From the NCBI RefSeq assembly GCF_027943255.1, contig NC_072893.1, positions 35,858,001-35,922,000 of the forward strand: a stretch of 64,000 bases of DNA. The letters run 5' to 3'. Within the stretch, counting starts at the first letter, position 1, and each line of letters starts with the position of its first letter. The translations under genes were made by a program, and so were the position numbers. This stretch comes from Anastrepha obliqua (taxonomy: Eukaryota > Arthropoda > Insecta > Diptera > Tephritidae). The notes beneath the pieces were generated by a model that was given only the letters and a program-made list of their open reading frames with translations, had not been told where the DNA came from and did not search any database. Below are positions 31,301 to 41,460 of the stretch, in pieces.

Positions 31301-32404
31301 GTAAAGTAAATAGACATAGAACCAAATGAGCGATTCCATGTGAAGTAAGGCAAGTAATTTGGACTCTGCCTTAATTTTTCTTGTTTTGTTTTTACAATAT
31401 ATACTTGTTACGAAAATTTTTTTTGGAAAAAAGTTTAATTTTTTTATTCAAAAATTATGGAAAAAACAATATTTTTTGTGATTTTTGGAAAATATCCACG
31501 CAGATATTTTTTTTATTTTTTCTGTCATTAATAACTTTGATTATTCTCAACAATACCTGAAAGTTTCATAATGAGATTCGCACAGCTTTTCAAGTTGTAT
31601 TCAAATGCGTACAGTGCAAAATACGGCTCTAACGAAGCACCGACATACGTATTTGTATCCTATCGGAAGATTTTTAAGTTTTGCAAATGATATCATACGC
31701 CAATCATATTTCATACTTGTGAACAAGACAGCTGCGGTATACAAACTGGCAAGTAGTGGAGCGTTTAAATATCAAAATAAGGATTTTCTTCACACAAAAT
31801 CATTTTGGTTTTTTATTTAGCTAAAAATTTATTCAAAAACAAATTCGGATGATTAGTTTTGCGCCATTATATATATATTACGCCCGCTTGTAAATCGATC
31901 GAGGCGTCTCCACATACATTTTCAGTAAATTTTTTTTATGTTTTTTTTTTTTTTTTGAAGCAAATGCATGGGATTTTTCGTTGATTTATGAAACCTGCAG
32001 GGCTTACTGAGCATAATGGAAAGGTGAGTCGCTGTAATAAAAGGAAGTCCTCTGGGGATCTTGAGGGCCATCTTTTAATTAGTCTTTTTTAAGTTTACGC
32101 TAAGTATTGGTGTATGGAGAAAAGGGCAATTTTAGAGGATTGTCCCAGTGGGAGGGCTTCAGCGCCTTTCTGTCGCGATTTTTGTCTGTCTCACAACTGT
32201 CAAATGTGATAAATTTTCTATTTATATTCCCTTTAAAAACAGCACGATTCCATTTAGTTTTATCGGCGATTTGGAGATTAAATTCGGGTCCATTCGATTT
32301 TGCACTCTAAAAATTTGTTGCAATTGTTTCAAAACTCTTTGGTCGTGAATGTTTGCCACCTTAGTAATGTAGCAATTAATTTAATATTTTTGATATGTGC
32401 TTTG
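31301..32404. other. AT-rich, non-coding
   Basis: T/A-rich runs near 31420-31520 and 31930-31960; no recognised element. Confidence 0.5.
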
Positions 32405-32870
32405 TTGGTCTAGGCTAAGTTAGGTTGAAGCGGTTGTCCACTGTGGGATGCACTCATGATCATAGCCCATTGTGATGCCGCATTGGGAAGTTGTCCTTAT
32501 CTTTCCCTGTGTGCCTTGCAAACAATTGCGAATATCCCTGATTCCTGCAGAACTGAAATCCTCCATTTCATTAAAAAATTGTCTACCTAAACTAGTAAAT
32601 CTACGTCTGAATAGAGCAAAACAATGGCACAGTTCGTACGAGATCGTCTCTTCCTCCCTCATCTAGCAGAAGTCGTGAATTATAGTTTTTTCATCCTCTG
32701 GACGTGTCTACCTATTACGCAGTAACCCATTACAACTGAAATCAGTGTGTTAAGACTGTGCTGATCTCTTCTTAGTAAAAGTTCCGTGCGTTTAGCATTG
32801 ATAGTCGGCCGTAATTTCCGAGCTGTTCTGCAGGTGGTTTCATTGCGCCACCTTCCATGCGCGGCATTTC
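32405..32870 (-). pseudogene. LINE ORF2 C-terminus and 3' end
   Basis: Minus strand, frameshifted: WRNETTCRTARKLRPTINA, KRTELLLRRDQHSLNTLISV (from about 32860), then DEREEETISYELCHCFALFRRRFTSLGRQFFNEMEDFSS, aligning with the end of the 8896-9385 LINE (EEETISHLLWHCPALSRRRF). The 3' UTR also matches and ends TTCAACCTAACTTAGCC on the minus strand. The FCRSC cysteine pair near 32670 is degraded. Confidence 0.85.
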
Positions 32871-33130
32871 ATGGCTAATTTGTGATCATAATTTTAACTA
32901 CATAATTTTCAATCAAAATAAATTTCATTCTTTAATTAAAGCCAAATTTCCATCAAAATTTCTAAATTTTTAATCAGAATTTTTAAAAACATTTAATTTT
33001 AGTACAAATATAGCGTAGCGCCCACCAGTTAACGCTAAAATGAAGTATTATTTATTTTTGCCATGAAAATTTAAAGTCTCTGCAAAACCGCGTTGATTTT
33101 CGATAATTTTTTTCTGCTTTTTTTATCTTT
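32871..33130. other. AT-rich spacer
   Basis: No recognised feature; AATTTT-type words. Confidence 0.4.
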
Positions 33131-33131
33131 T

Positions 33132-33881
33132 TGAAATGAAACTTCTTAGGCGTCGATGGACGAGCGAGAATGGAGAGTAAACTTTCAAGGTCATGCAACG
33201 TTTTGGGCATGAGAGGAAAAGGAGAGAGAGAGCTATACCTTATAAATATCTTAGATACACTTTAGGCTATTTTTCCTAAATTTTTCCTTGTGGTTGCTAA
33301 TTTCTAGTGAGAAATAACACTGCCTACTTTTTGGCGCTTGTTTGTTGGTGCAAACTTGTAGGAAATATATTTTTGGTGCCTACTTTTTGGCGTTATATTT
33401 CCTTGGTGCCTACTGTTTGGGGCGTTTTTTGGTCCCAATTTTTTTGGCGTTGTTTTTTGGTGCCTACTTTTTTGCACTTATTTCCGTTTCCTGGCTAGTG
33501 CTTGTGCGTACTAGAAAATGATATCCATTACGGCGTCAGATTTATTGGTATTGCCTTGCGGTAATTTGTGCCGATGCTGCGGTCCTGGAAACTTTGCGTT
33601 TGTGCGGGTGAGGAACGCTGGAGGTAGTGCGCGTTGCTGCCACGGTTTGTATCCTGCGTTTACCTCCACCGGTCCACCCTTCTCCGTTTTTTGTAAATTT
33701 TGTCCATTTGTATTCTCTGTAAATGTTGTGAGTTTATTTAGATATATATATTTTTTCTCTCCCTCTGTCTCTCTGTCTCTCTCTCTCTCATTCTCTCACG
33801 GATATCTTTTTCTTTCTTTGTCTGCCTTGAAAGTTTCACTTCGGTTATGTATACTACGCTATAGTACAGGCACTTTTTTTT
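33132..33881 (+). repeat. Repeat R, copy 2 (uninterrupted)
   Basis: Runs from TGAAATGAAACTTCTTAGGC to CTACGCTATAG...GCACTTTTTTTT. Landmarks: GCGTCGATGGACGAGCGAG, GAGAGAGAGAGCTATACCTT, the internal GGTGCCTACTTTTTGGCG minisatellite (33320-33480), TGATATCCATTACGGCGTCA, TTGCCTTGCGGTAATTTGTG, CACGGTTTGTATCCTGCGTT, CCGGTCCACCCTTCTCCGTT, and a (CT)n block at 33760-33800. The 125-codon ORF at 33518-33895 overlaps this block and parallels a minus-strand ORF in copy 3, but copy 1 lacks the region, so coding is unlikely. Confidence 0.88.
33318..33482. repeat. Short tandem motif inside Repeat R
   Basis: GCCTACTTTTTGGCG and variants (TACTGTTTGGGGCG, AATTTTTTTGGCG, GCCTACTTTTTTGCA) recur about five times at 28-40 bp intervals. 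The same set is present in inverted orientation in copy 3 (about 37645-37795). Confidence 0.85.
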
Positions 33882-33899
33882 CTTACGATGTTTAGGCTT

Positions 33900-34200
33900 T
33901 CCAAAACATGTGTCTGTCGAAGAAAATACAGAATACCATTACTACAAAAAGTTGTTGGAAATCAGCGCAATTGCTTGACGATTCAGACTTTCACTTTATT
34001 ATGCCAAAATTGAAATTATAGTCCTTTGCTTACCCAATTATGACTAAAAACTTTGGAAATTTTTTTAAAAATTTGATAAATTTTCTAGATCTGAATTTTA
34101 GACAAAGTCCTGAACTTTGCTGCATACGGCTTTAATTAAAGAATGAATTATATTCTTTATTGAAAATTAGTTAAAATTGAACTTTTATTCATATGGCTTT
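33900..34200. repeat. Repeat S copy
   Basis: Contains GACTTTCACTTTATTATGCC followed by AAAATTGAAATTATAGTCC and AAAAACTTTGGAAATTTTTT. This parallels 1345-1430, with CCTGAACTTTGCTGCATACG matching 1475-1495. Degenerate. Confidence 0.55.
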
Positions 34201-35015
34201 AGTCAATAAATACATTTTGTTTCTATTGATAATTAGCTAAAATTAAATTTTAAAAATTATTTGACAAAATTGTTTATCTCAATAGGTGCGTGGGCATGTT
34301 CGACATGTGCGTATATTTTATTTCCTTCACTGACTAACTCTAATAAATTTAACAAATCTTTGACAAATATGCCTTCAGGATTAGTTGATAAAACGGCAAT
34401 GAAAACAATTAATTTTTCATCGAGAAAATGTCCGCCTCAGCACGTTTTACCACATAGACGAGCTGCTTGTGTTTACAAAAAACATAAATCAAATCTGATT
34501 TTCAACATTATATATAGGTGTGCGTATACCCATACTTTGACACATATAAATATTTTATATTTTAAATATAACGCACTCCCACTTTAGGCCGTTCCAAATT
34601 TGTCGCGTGTTGTGCTATCGGCTGCTAATATCGAAATCGCTTAATTTTCCACTGCTTCCTGGCCTTTGCGTGTCCATTTATTATTTTTGTTATTATTATT
34701 TTTTTTTTTGGTTTTTGGCAACTGAAAAGCTTTTTATACGATTAAAAGCTAAAATTAAAATATTCAGCTGACCAAAGCAGCTATGCCACTATGTGACCTG
34801 GCTGTGTTTTTTATCGGATGGGCTGAGTGTAGATTTATTTTATATGTAAACATTCAAATATATTTGTAGATTTGTGTCTGCTTCGTTGTTTCAGTAGATA
34901 ATTTTATATTGCATAAACGGCTAAATATATGTACATCTTGATATGTTCGCAATGAAATTGGAAAGCGAATTTACGACGGCTGTCTCGCCAAGCACAAAGT
35001 TTTTTATAAACGCTA
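34201..35015. other. AT-rich, non-coding
   Basis: The 108-codon ORF at 34261-34587 has no recognisable domain and biased N/K/T composition expected of AT-rich chance frames. Confidence 0.45.
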
Positions 35016-35141
35016 ATACTTAGGCTAATCACCTACCCTGCCAGAAATCAAAAACAGATTAACGAAACCAACACCAGACTGAGTCTTGTCGAGTCCCTAT
35101 GCTCCCGAGAGGATGAACAAGGAAACAAAAACAAAAAAAAA
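35016..35141 (+). mobile_element. SINE-B, 3' fragment
   Basis: From TAATACTTAGGCTAATCACC through CTACCCTGCCAGAAATCAAA, CAGATTAACGAAACCAACAC and GAGTCTTGTCGAGTCCCTAT to CCGAGAGGATGAACAAGG and an A-rich tail. Only the last quarter of SINE-B is present. Confidence 0.9.
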
Positions 35142-35590
35142 TACTTTGATTCTATTTTGATTTCCCCATTTTCTGCGAATCATATAAAGCAACTAGAAAG
35201 TGCAAAGTGCAATGAAATGGTTTAAATCTTTGTGTCTTATAGACTTATCTTACACGAAAACAAATCTACATATCCATGCACGAACTGATCAAAGTGATTA
35301 TTTTGTCTTCTCTTTGTCGTGGATTTTTTTATGGCGTGTGACTTTATTTTGGGATTAGCAAATAAAAGATTTGTCTTAGACATGGCTGATTCAATAAAAC
35401 GTTTCGGTGACATTTATTTTCTATCTCTTTTTATACACAGTCGTGGACATGTAAATGTGTACAGGTAATCAAAAAGCGATTAAGAGGCAGAACATTATTG
35501 CAAGTTGATTGAAACGCATTGAAAGCGACACTAATTACTAATACTAATACAAGAACGCACACATAATACTAATACAAGAACCATAGGTAT
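35142..35590. other. Non-coding; nothing recognised
   Basis: No feature; a short direct repeat of 'ACTAATACAAGAAC' occurs at 35544-35581. Confidence 0.45.
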
Positions 35591-35594
35591 GTCA

Positions 35595-36035
35595 CAAGTG
35601 TATCCGTGGTCTACGTGCTATGTTGTAGGACCAAATACTTCATTGTGAAGGGAATGTGAGACCGCGAGCATGTATCACCATGCCGAGATTGATCGAACAC
35701 ACGATTTAAAAGAGCTATGCTCCAGAGATATCGTTGTTGCAAAAATAAAGTGCTAGAAGGGTGGGAACAGTGTCGAAGCTATCATAGTTTCGGCCTACCT
35801 ACCCTACGACTCTTAACAGCCACTTCCTTCGAGGGAGCTAAGAGAAGTAGTCAAGTATGCAGAATTCAGTAATCTGGGGCTAATAGTGGACTGTGAGGCA
35901 AACTCACAGAACATTGTGTGGGGAAGCAGCATATGCAACCCCAGAGGTCTCAAAGGACAAGGAAAAGAGGACTATTCTCTATCAAAAAGTTTTAGACCAA
36001 TCAGTTTGACATCGTTCGTTGTAAAGGCTAGAACG
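35595..36035 (+). pseudogene. LINE ORF2 relic: endonuclease fused to RT start
   Basis: Near 35780-35940 the plus strand reads IVSAYLPYDS, LRELREVVKYAEFSNLGLIVDCEANSQNIVWGSSICNPRG, matching the apurinic-type endonuclease of I/R1/BS-like elements (SAYLPYDS; D.NAHH..WGS). It then passes directly into KGQGKEDYSLSKSFRPISLTSFVVK, the start of the RT domain (K.DY...KSFRPISLTSF). The end of EN and the linker, normally about 200 residues, are deleted. After 36035 the sequence is A/T rich and unrelated. Confidence 0.82.
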
Positions 36036-37078
36036 AGTGGTGGAGAAACAAAAATTGTGTTGAAAATTTTCAAATTTATTTTAATTTTGTTAACATTAAT
36101 AACAACATTTTTTTTCAAAAATTTAAAACCTTTTTCCAAAATAAAGTTGAAAATTAAAAAAATTAAATTTAAAAAAAGGTGAATTTAAAAAAAAAAAGAG
36201 AAATCGTCCTAAAATTATGTTTCTTTTAATACAGTTATAATATTAAGAGCTATAATTAAAATTTGTTGCAGTTATGAATCCAACCGACTTGAAAAATGCA
36301 GTATGGAGAAAAACGCGTTCAAACTTTTCGGTGCTATGCACATCAGGAACTGAGCGAAACTGAGAGGAACTGAGGTAAAATGGAAAATAAAAAAATTAAA
36401 AAAAATTTAAATTTTCCCAACATTATTTTTTTGACCATGTCATTTTTACGAATTGAGGGCAATTTTAAGATCAGAAATTTAATTTTTTTTTTTTTGACAA
36501 AGGCCCAACTTACTAAGTTTCGCTCAGACAAAACATGAGAAACTAATATTTCCCTTAAGGCCCTATTACTTTTATGTCCACCACTGTACATGCATATATA
36601 CAAATATACATAAAATTTTTTGTGTATTTATATTTTAATAAAACTAGAGAAAAGCGCAAATTTTGTAGCACAACAAGAAGCAACTGAACGATCGTGTTTT
36701 TTAGAATGATAGCAAAAAGCAACGGCCCACACTGCTTTTGCCAATTGGTGATGCCAATTTATGTGACAGTCGACCGTCGACAGATTTAATTGGGCGGCAC
36801 AAAATGCAGTAGACAGCAATCGAATGTAATTGGCGCTACACAGAAAATTGGGTTTAATTAAATTTCATTTTATTTTTTAATTTTTGTCGCTAATTTTCTG
36901 CAGCCACGAAGTGTGTAATAACAGTAAAAAATATTCTAGTTATCAAAGTAAAGACTGTTCCCAAAGACGCGGCGAGATGTTGCTTTAAAATAAAGCACGT
37001 AAAAATTTAGATTTCTTAAGATTTTACCACATATTTTTATTCGAAATAGCAAATAACGACTCTTATCAATTATATGTG
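36036..37078. other. AT-rich, non-coding
   Basis: A-rich to 36200; no recognised element. Short ORFs are chance. Confidence 0.5.
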
Positions 37079-37079
37079 A

Positions 37080-37253
37080 AAAATCACATCATTTAAATGT
37101 CCACGCCTACAGATAAAGTCTGCCCAACAGTCGAAGAGCTTTGAATTAGGGCATGATGATCAACCAGTGACTTTTACATTGCGTTAGCCGGTTCCAGCTA
37201 CTGATGAAATTCAACAGGTGTCTGATATCTAAACCTGCTATATCCGCAGCTTT
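37080..37253 (-). pseudogene. LINE ORF2 C-terminal tail (distal part of the 38.0-39.06 kb LINE)
   Basis: Minus strand: KAADIAGLDIRHLLNFISSW, paralleling PADIAGVNTINLVKFIS at the ORF2 end of the LINE at 43405-44430. It is separated from the rest of the LINE (38020-39060, same strand for the adjacent part) by Repeat R copy 3, and the order of motifs across the gap is continuous. Confidence 0.72.
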
Positions 37254-38016
37254 AAAAAAAAAGTTCGTGTAGCGTAGTACACATAACAGAAGTGAAACTT
37301 TCAAGGCAAACAAAGAAAGAGGGAGAGACCCCAGAAAGGATGAGAGAGAGAGAGAGAGAAAGAATATAGGTACATCTAAAGAAATTCACAACATTTGTAG
37401 AGAATACAAATAGACAAAATTTACAAAACACGGAGAAGGGTCGACCGGTGTACGTAAACGCCGGACACAAACCGTGGCAACAACGCGCACTACCTCGAAC
37501 GTTTATCATCCGCACAAACGCAGCTATTCCAGGACTGCAGCAACGGTACAAATTACCGCAAGGCAATACCAATAAATCTGACGCCGGAATGGATATCACT
37601 TTATAGTAGGCACAAGCACTAGCCAGGAAACGGAAGTAAGCGCCAAAAAGTAGGCACAAAAAAACGCCAAAAAAATTGGGACAAAAAACGCCCAAACAGT
37701 AGGCAGCAAGGAAATATAACGCCAAAAAGTAGGCACCAAAAATATATTTCCTACAAGTTTGCACCAACAAACAAGCGCCAAAAAGTAGGCAGTTTCATTT
37801 CTCACAAGAAATTAGCAACCATAAAAATAGCTCAGGAAAAATAGCCTAAAGTGTATCTAAGATATTTATAAGGTATAGCTCTCTCTCTCCTTTTCCTATG
37901 CGTTATATCTTTTTTCACTCTCGCGGAACGAAAATGCCCAAAACGTTGCATGGCCTTGAAATTTTACTCTCCATTCTCGCTTGTTCATCGACGCCTAAGA
38001 AGTTTCACTTCAAAAA
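37254..38016 (-). repeat. Repeat R, copy 3, inserted in a LINE
   Basis: Reads minus from GAAGTGAAACTTCTTAGGCG (38016) to CTACGCTACACGAAC plus a T run (37254). It matches copy 2 end to end, including the CCTACTTTTTGGCG minisatellite, the CCTTGCGGTAATTTGT block and the (CT)n block at about 37345-37365. Flanks in the LINE sense are T-rich (AATTTTTT before; TTTTTTTAAAGC after), suggesting insertion into or duplication of a T run. The 172-codon minus-strand frame is a shadow of the repeat. Confidence 0.9.
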
Positions 38017-38019
38017 ATT

Positions 38020-38640
38020 AAAGCCCAGGTATCTAAATTTTAGCCTGATGAGATAGAGACAGCCGAAAGGAAGATGCGGAGATGATTGCACATCATCCTC
38101 CAAACAGCTTCTGCATAAAGGATTTCAAGCAACCCCAAGTCTCATCGCATGAATGCCTAATGGACAATGCCCGATAAGGACCCCCACCAAATTTGATAGC
38201 TGCGGCTTTGTTAGTCTCAGAAGCTCCCCCGAGCGCTCCCGATCTCACCGTGGTCAGAAGCATATGGCGACTTCTGCGCACTACTCACAGTATAAACGCG
38301 AAACCCATCCTTCCAGGATCAGACCGCAAATTCTCAAGGGAGCTCCAATCCTCTCATTTTGCGGTGGAACTGTCTCGAGGGTCCCCTGTCTGGCCAGCTC
38401 ATCTATCCAACAATTTCCCATTAAGCCACTGTGAACGGGGACCCAAATGAGCTTAGTATCGAAGTATTGGGATACAGTCTAAATAGAAGTCAGACATTCC
38501 CCAACTAATTTCGAACGCACAAACAACGAGCCCAAACCCCTAATTGCCGCCTGGCTGTCGGAGTAGATATTTACCTCCCTTACAGTAATTGCAGAGGTAA
38601 GCAACTAATCTACTGCTTCTTTGAAACTGTCTTGTAGAAC
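38020..38640 (-). pseudogene. LINE ORF2: RNase H to C-terminus (sense segment)
   Basis: Minus strand from 38638: DSFKEAVD, stop, LLTSAITVREVNIYSDSQAAIRGLG, LFVRSKLVGECLTS, KLIWVPVHSGLMGNC, DELARQGTLETVPPQNERIG, APLRICGLILEGW, then RSGELLRLTKPQLSNLVGVL, IGHCPLGIHAMRLGV, LCRSCLEDDVQSSPHLPFGC. It is co-linear with 43560-44150. The RNase H GHSG histidine reads VHSG. Several stops. It continues at 37253 after Repeat R copy 3. Confidence 0.88.
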
Positions 38641-39060
38641 TCGCTAGAAAGGATGACATCAGTTAAGAAGCTAGAGAGGATCTAAAGGTCTGCTCTTATT
38701 GGATTACTGCAATTAGATTCAGGTGTTCAGGCCACAGACTAGACTTAAGCTAGGGACACTCAAGTGTTTCCTAGAAACTTAGCGTTCGTCCCCATGGTGA
38801 TTGATCCATGTACACCCTCGGTTAGGCCGGGCGCTACTTCTTCCATTCAAAATCCCTCAAAGCGGAGTAGGCGGAGTGGAATATTTGGAGGCAGAGCATA
38901 CGGAACATATTTATGGATGGATTGAAGTAAGACGAAAGAGTTGGTAGGGGAATATTCTGCGAGGAGCTCTCCATCAAGATCAAAATGAAGGCTGCCGGGC
39001 TACTGTAGTGTTTCTCAAGTGGAGGTAGCTGCAATTAAAGAAGCAGGCGCCAGGACTTTT
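38641..39060 (+). pseudogene. LINE ORF2: inverted 5' segment (RT end to RNase H start)
   Basis: Plus strand: SVKKLERI, stop, RSALIGLL (the linker between RT and RNase H in this family), then IFMDGLK, DERVGRGIFCEELSIKIKMK, AAGLL and an AEVAAIKEAG-type end at about 39045. This matches the first RNase H residues of the 43405 LINE (MFTDGSKLDGRVGGGVFC; AEVSAIKKAG). It is in inverse orientation to 38020-38640 and stops at the same point (KEA) where that segment starts, so the two halves look like one LINE with a 5' inversion. Confidence 0.8.
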
Positions 39061-40105
39061 CCAAAAATTTTATTTGCAGTCTGTCCCGACTCTTGCTACG
39101 AATACCTATATATTGCTTACATGATAATAAGTATGCTTGTACAAAACCCCGCTGGATGGCGCTAGTGCCGAGATAATCTAAAAATCGCATTTACAGTGCA
39201 TGAAGTACTCGCATTTCAAAGAAATACGCAGATACAACTCAAAGGAAAGTAGCCTATAAATTTAGTGGCCGCGGGCTATCATAGTAAATGATGGTTTTCT
39301 TAAAGAGCACTGGAGAGCAATACCACAGTCTGGAAGCGTTAATATCGGACTTTTGTTTCAGCCCTCAGCCTACTGCAGGGTTGTGCTCTATTCAATTTTA
39401 GGTAGAGGAAGCAAAGAATTCGAAGTTTATAAGACTTTGGAACGCCCGCAGGCAATCTTATAGGCTGAGGCTTTGTGCTTCGACGCAACAACAACATTTA
39501 ACCATGGCGGTGAGCTGTAGAGAGTAGCTGGTTCGTGGAGCTCCTCGAGTTCCGCTAAGCACAGATTTTTGCACTCTCTCTGACTGATTTACCAGCGAGA
39601 CCCTTAACAGTGAATTGCAACATAGGTGAGTCCTTTACAAAGTTACAGATTTTATAATATGCGAGAGACAAGGTCTTTGTCTAATGCCCTCTTTACAGGT
39701 ATAGAAGGCGACTAGTTCCTTTGTGTTCAGAAAAAAAGGAAAAAAAATACATCCTATTTTCTACTCTTACAACTTTTACCATCGTGAAAAAGTGTGTCAC
39801 GTAAGCTGTGCAGAATTTTTGTGTACTTCGCTTTTCGTGCAATTAAGAACTCTACATACATATACGAGTATGTGGGCGAAAAACTGTAAGGCATTAAAAG
39901 ACAGATACCACAGCATAAAGTCAAATAAAAAGAAAGGCAAAACAAAATGGGAAAATACGAAAATAATCGATGTCCTATTAAAATCGCCTACCTAACTTTT
40001 AACGCCATTTTTCAGCTGGGTTCACCAGCGTTGTCACGCGTGAACATTCTTGTGCAGACCTCTTCAGCTCCGCATTGATTTATTTAATTACAAATAAAAT
40101 AATAA
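39061..40105. other. Non-coding; nothing recognised
   Basis: Short frames with no resemblance. The word 'AGGCTGAGGCTT' recurs at 39460 and 43353 without a clear repeat. Confidence 0.45.
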
Positions 40106-40106
40106 T

Positions 40107-40176
40107 AAATAATTGGCGCGTACGCTTGTGTTAGGTGTTTGGCCGAGCTCCTCCTCATAGTTGTAGTGTACGTCTT
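40107..40176 (-). mobile_element. SINE-A 3' fragment
   Basis: AATAATTGGCGCGTACGCTT, then TGTTAGGTGTTTGGCCGAGC and TCCTCCTCATAGTTGTAGTG (plus strand), the last ~70 bp of SINE-A. The break with LINE sequence at about 40176 is sharp. Confidence 0.88.
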
Positions 40177-41460
40177 GACTTTGTGCTAGTGAGCGAAGAT
40201 GCAAAAGATATTCAAGCCCCACACAATCAGTGGCAAAGCAACCACGAGTCGCATGGGCTAAAACTAAGCAGGGAAAGCACAGGAGGGTCCAATTTGGTTG
40301 GACGGCAGCCCACTAAATGAGGTTCCCATACTTAAGTACTTAGGTTTCGTTTTAAGAAATACTGGAGAAGTTAGGGGGTCCGGTGGTCTAGAGCTTGAAA
40401 TTTTAGGATGTTTTCCGGATTTTTTTTTTTAACGATATTTAAATTTTTTAGGCTTTTTATTTAATTTCGATTACATACAAATATGAAATTTTTTTTTTTT
40501 TTTTAATTTTAATAATTTTAAAAATCGCGCTGAAGTTGACCCTGCAGAAATATTGGACATGAACGGTGTTCTCCATTTTGGCTCTTCTATTTATCTGAAA
40601 CACGAAAACCAAAAAAGTTATTAATTAGTATGACTGTAGCTCTGCCCCGTACTAGAAAAAAAAATTGAGGAAATGGCGAGGTTTTGAATTTGAAACTCCA
40701 ACAATCAGGTTTTTTTCAGTTACTTAATCAAAAAAATACGAAATAATTGAAATAATAAAAGGATTCTAGTACGGGAATTTAGTTTTTCCTGTTTCTTTGA
40801 CAACACCAGGCCGAAAAAGTCGTTTCGAGATAAATGACTTTAAAGTTTGAGGTACAGGAGCGCGCGGACCACTCACTACCTAGTTAATGGGCGGTAGAAG
40901 CTATAATATTAGGAATTTCCGCATGAAAATTTCAAAGTATATTTTTAAAATACTATGCTTTCGAAATATCGGAAACAAAAAAAATCGATTTTTTCAAATT
41001 TCTAAACCACCGGGTCGCCTTAATGAAGACATGCAGCATAGGGTAAATTTGGCATGGTTAAAATGGGATCCGGGTGCTATGTGACAAAAGAATGCCACTT
41101 CACCTAAAAGTCAAAGTATATAAATCCGCCGTGCATCCCTCTTCGTTATATGAAACCGAATGCTGGTCTATAAAAAAAGGTAATACGAAAGAGAACTTCA
41201 AACGGCAGAAATGAGCATGTTGAGATGGTCAGCCTCGGTCACAAAGTGAATAATCGATTCATTCATGGAAGTCTTAAAATCGCGCCAATAATTATATAAA
41301 AAAACAAAAAAGTCGTCTGCGGTGCTATGGGCATGCCCAGAGGAAGCCTGAATCAGATATGAGGAAACTCGGGTTAAACATCGGCACGACAGCAAAAGGA
41401 AGCAAGGTCGAACACAACATTCATAGACGAAGCAAATAGAAAGTGATATAAAACGTGCGA
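40177..41460 (+). pseudogene. Non-LTR RT C-terminal half, interrupted by a MITE
   Basis: The frame begins just after the expected YADD motif: LDFVLVSEDAKDIQ, NQWQSNHESHGLKLSREST, VPILKYLGFVLRNTGE. The TTAA MITE 40371-41023 follows. Coding then resumes with NEDMQHRVNLAWLKWD, KVYKSAVHPSSLYETECW, LQTAEMSMLRWS and a degraded RWYGH.RRKPE end. The block order (KYLG..., EDMQHRVN.GW.KW, KVYK..V.P..LYG.E.W, AEM.MLRW) is that of a known non-LTR RT family. Stops and frameshifts after 41080. Catalytic residues lie outside the retained part. Confidence 0.87.
40371..41023. mobile_element. TTAA-flanked MITE (copy 2)
   Basis: Left end TTAGGGGGTCCGGTGGTCTA, right end TCTAAACCACCGGGTCGCCT then TAA. The terminal 20 bp are inverted repeats, with an inner ATCGATTTTTTC near the right end also seen in copy 1. 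Flanks are TTAG (one change from TTAA) and TTAA. Removing the element plus one TTAA restores the LINE frame (GAA GTT AAT GAA GAC), so TTAA is the target duplication. 653 bp with no ORF of its own. Confidence 0.88.

Noticed and set aside
33518..33895. 125-codon ORF in Repeat R copy 2, paralleled by a 172-codon ORF in copy 3
   Set aside because: Parallel frames follow from sequence similarity of the repeat. Copy 1 lacks the region, the C-terminal part is a translated (CT)n run, and no domain is recognisable.
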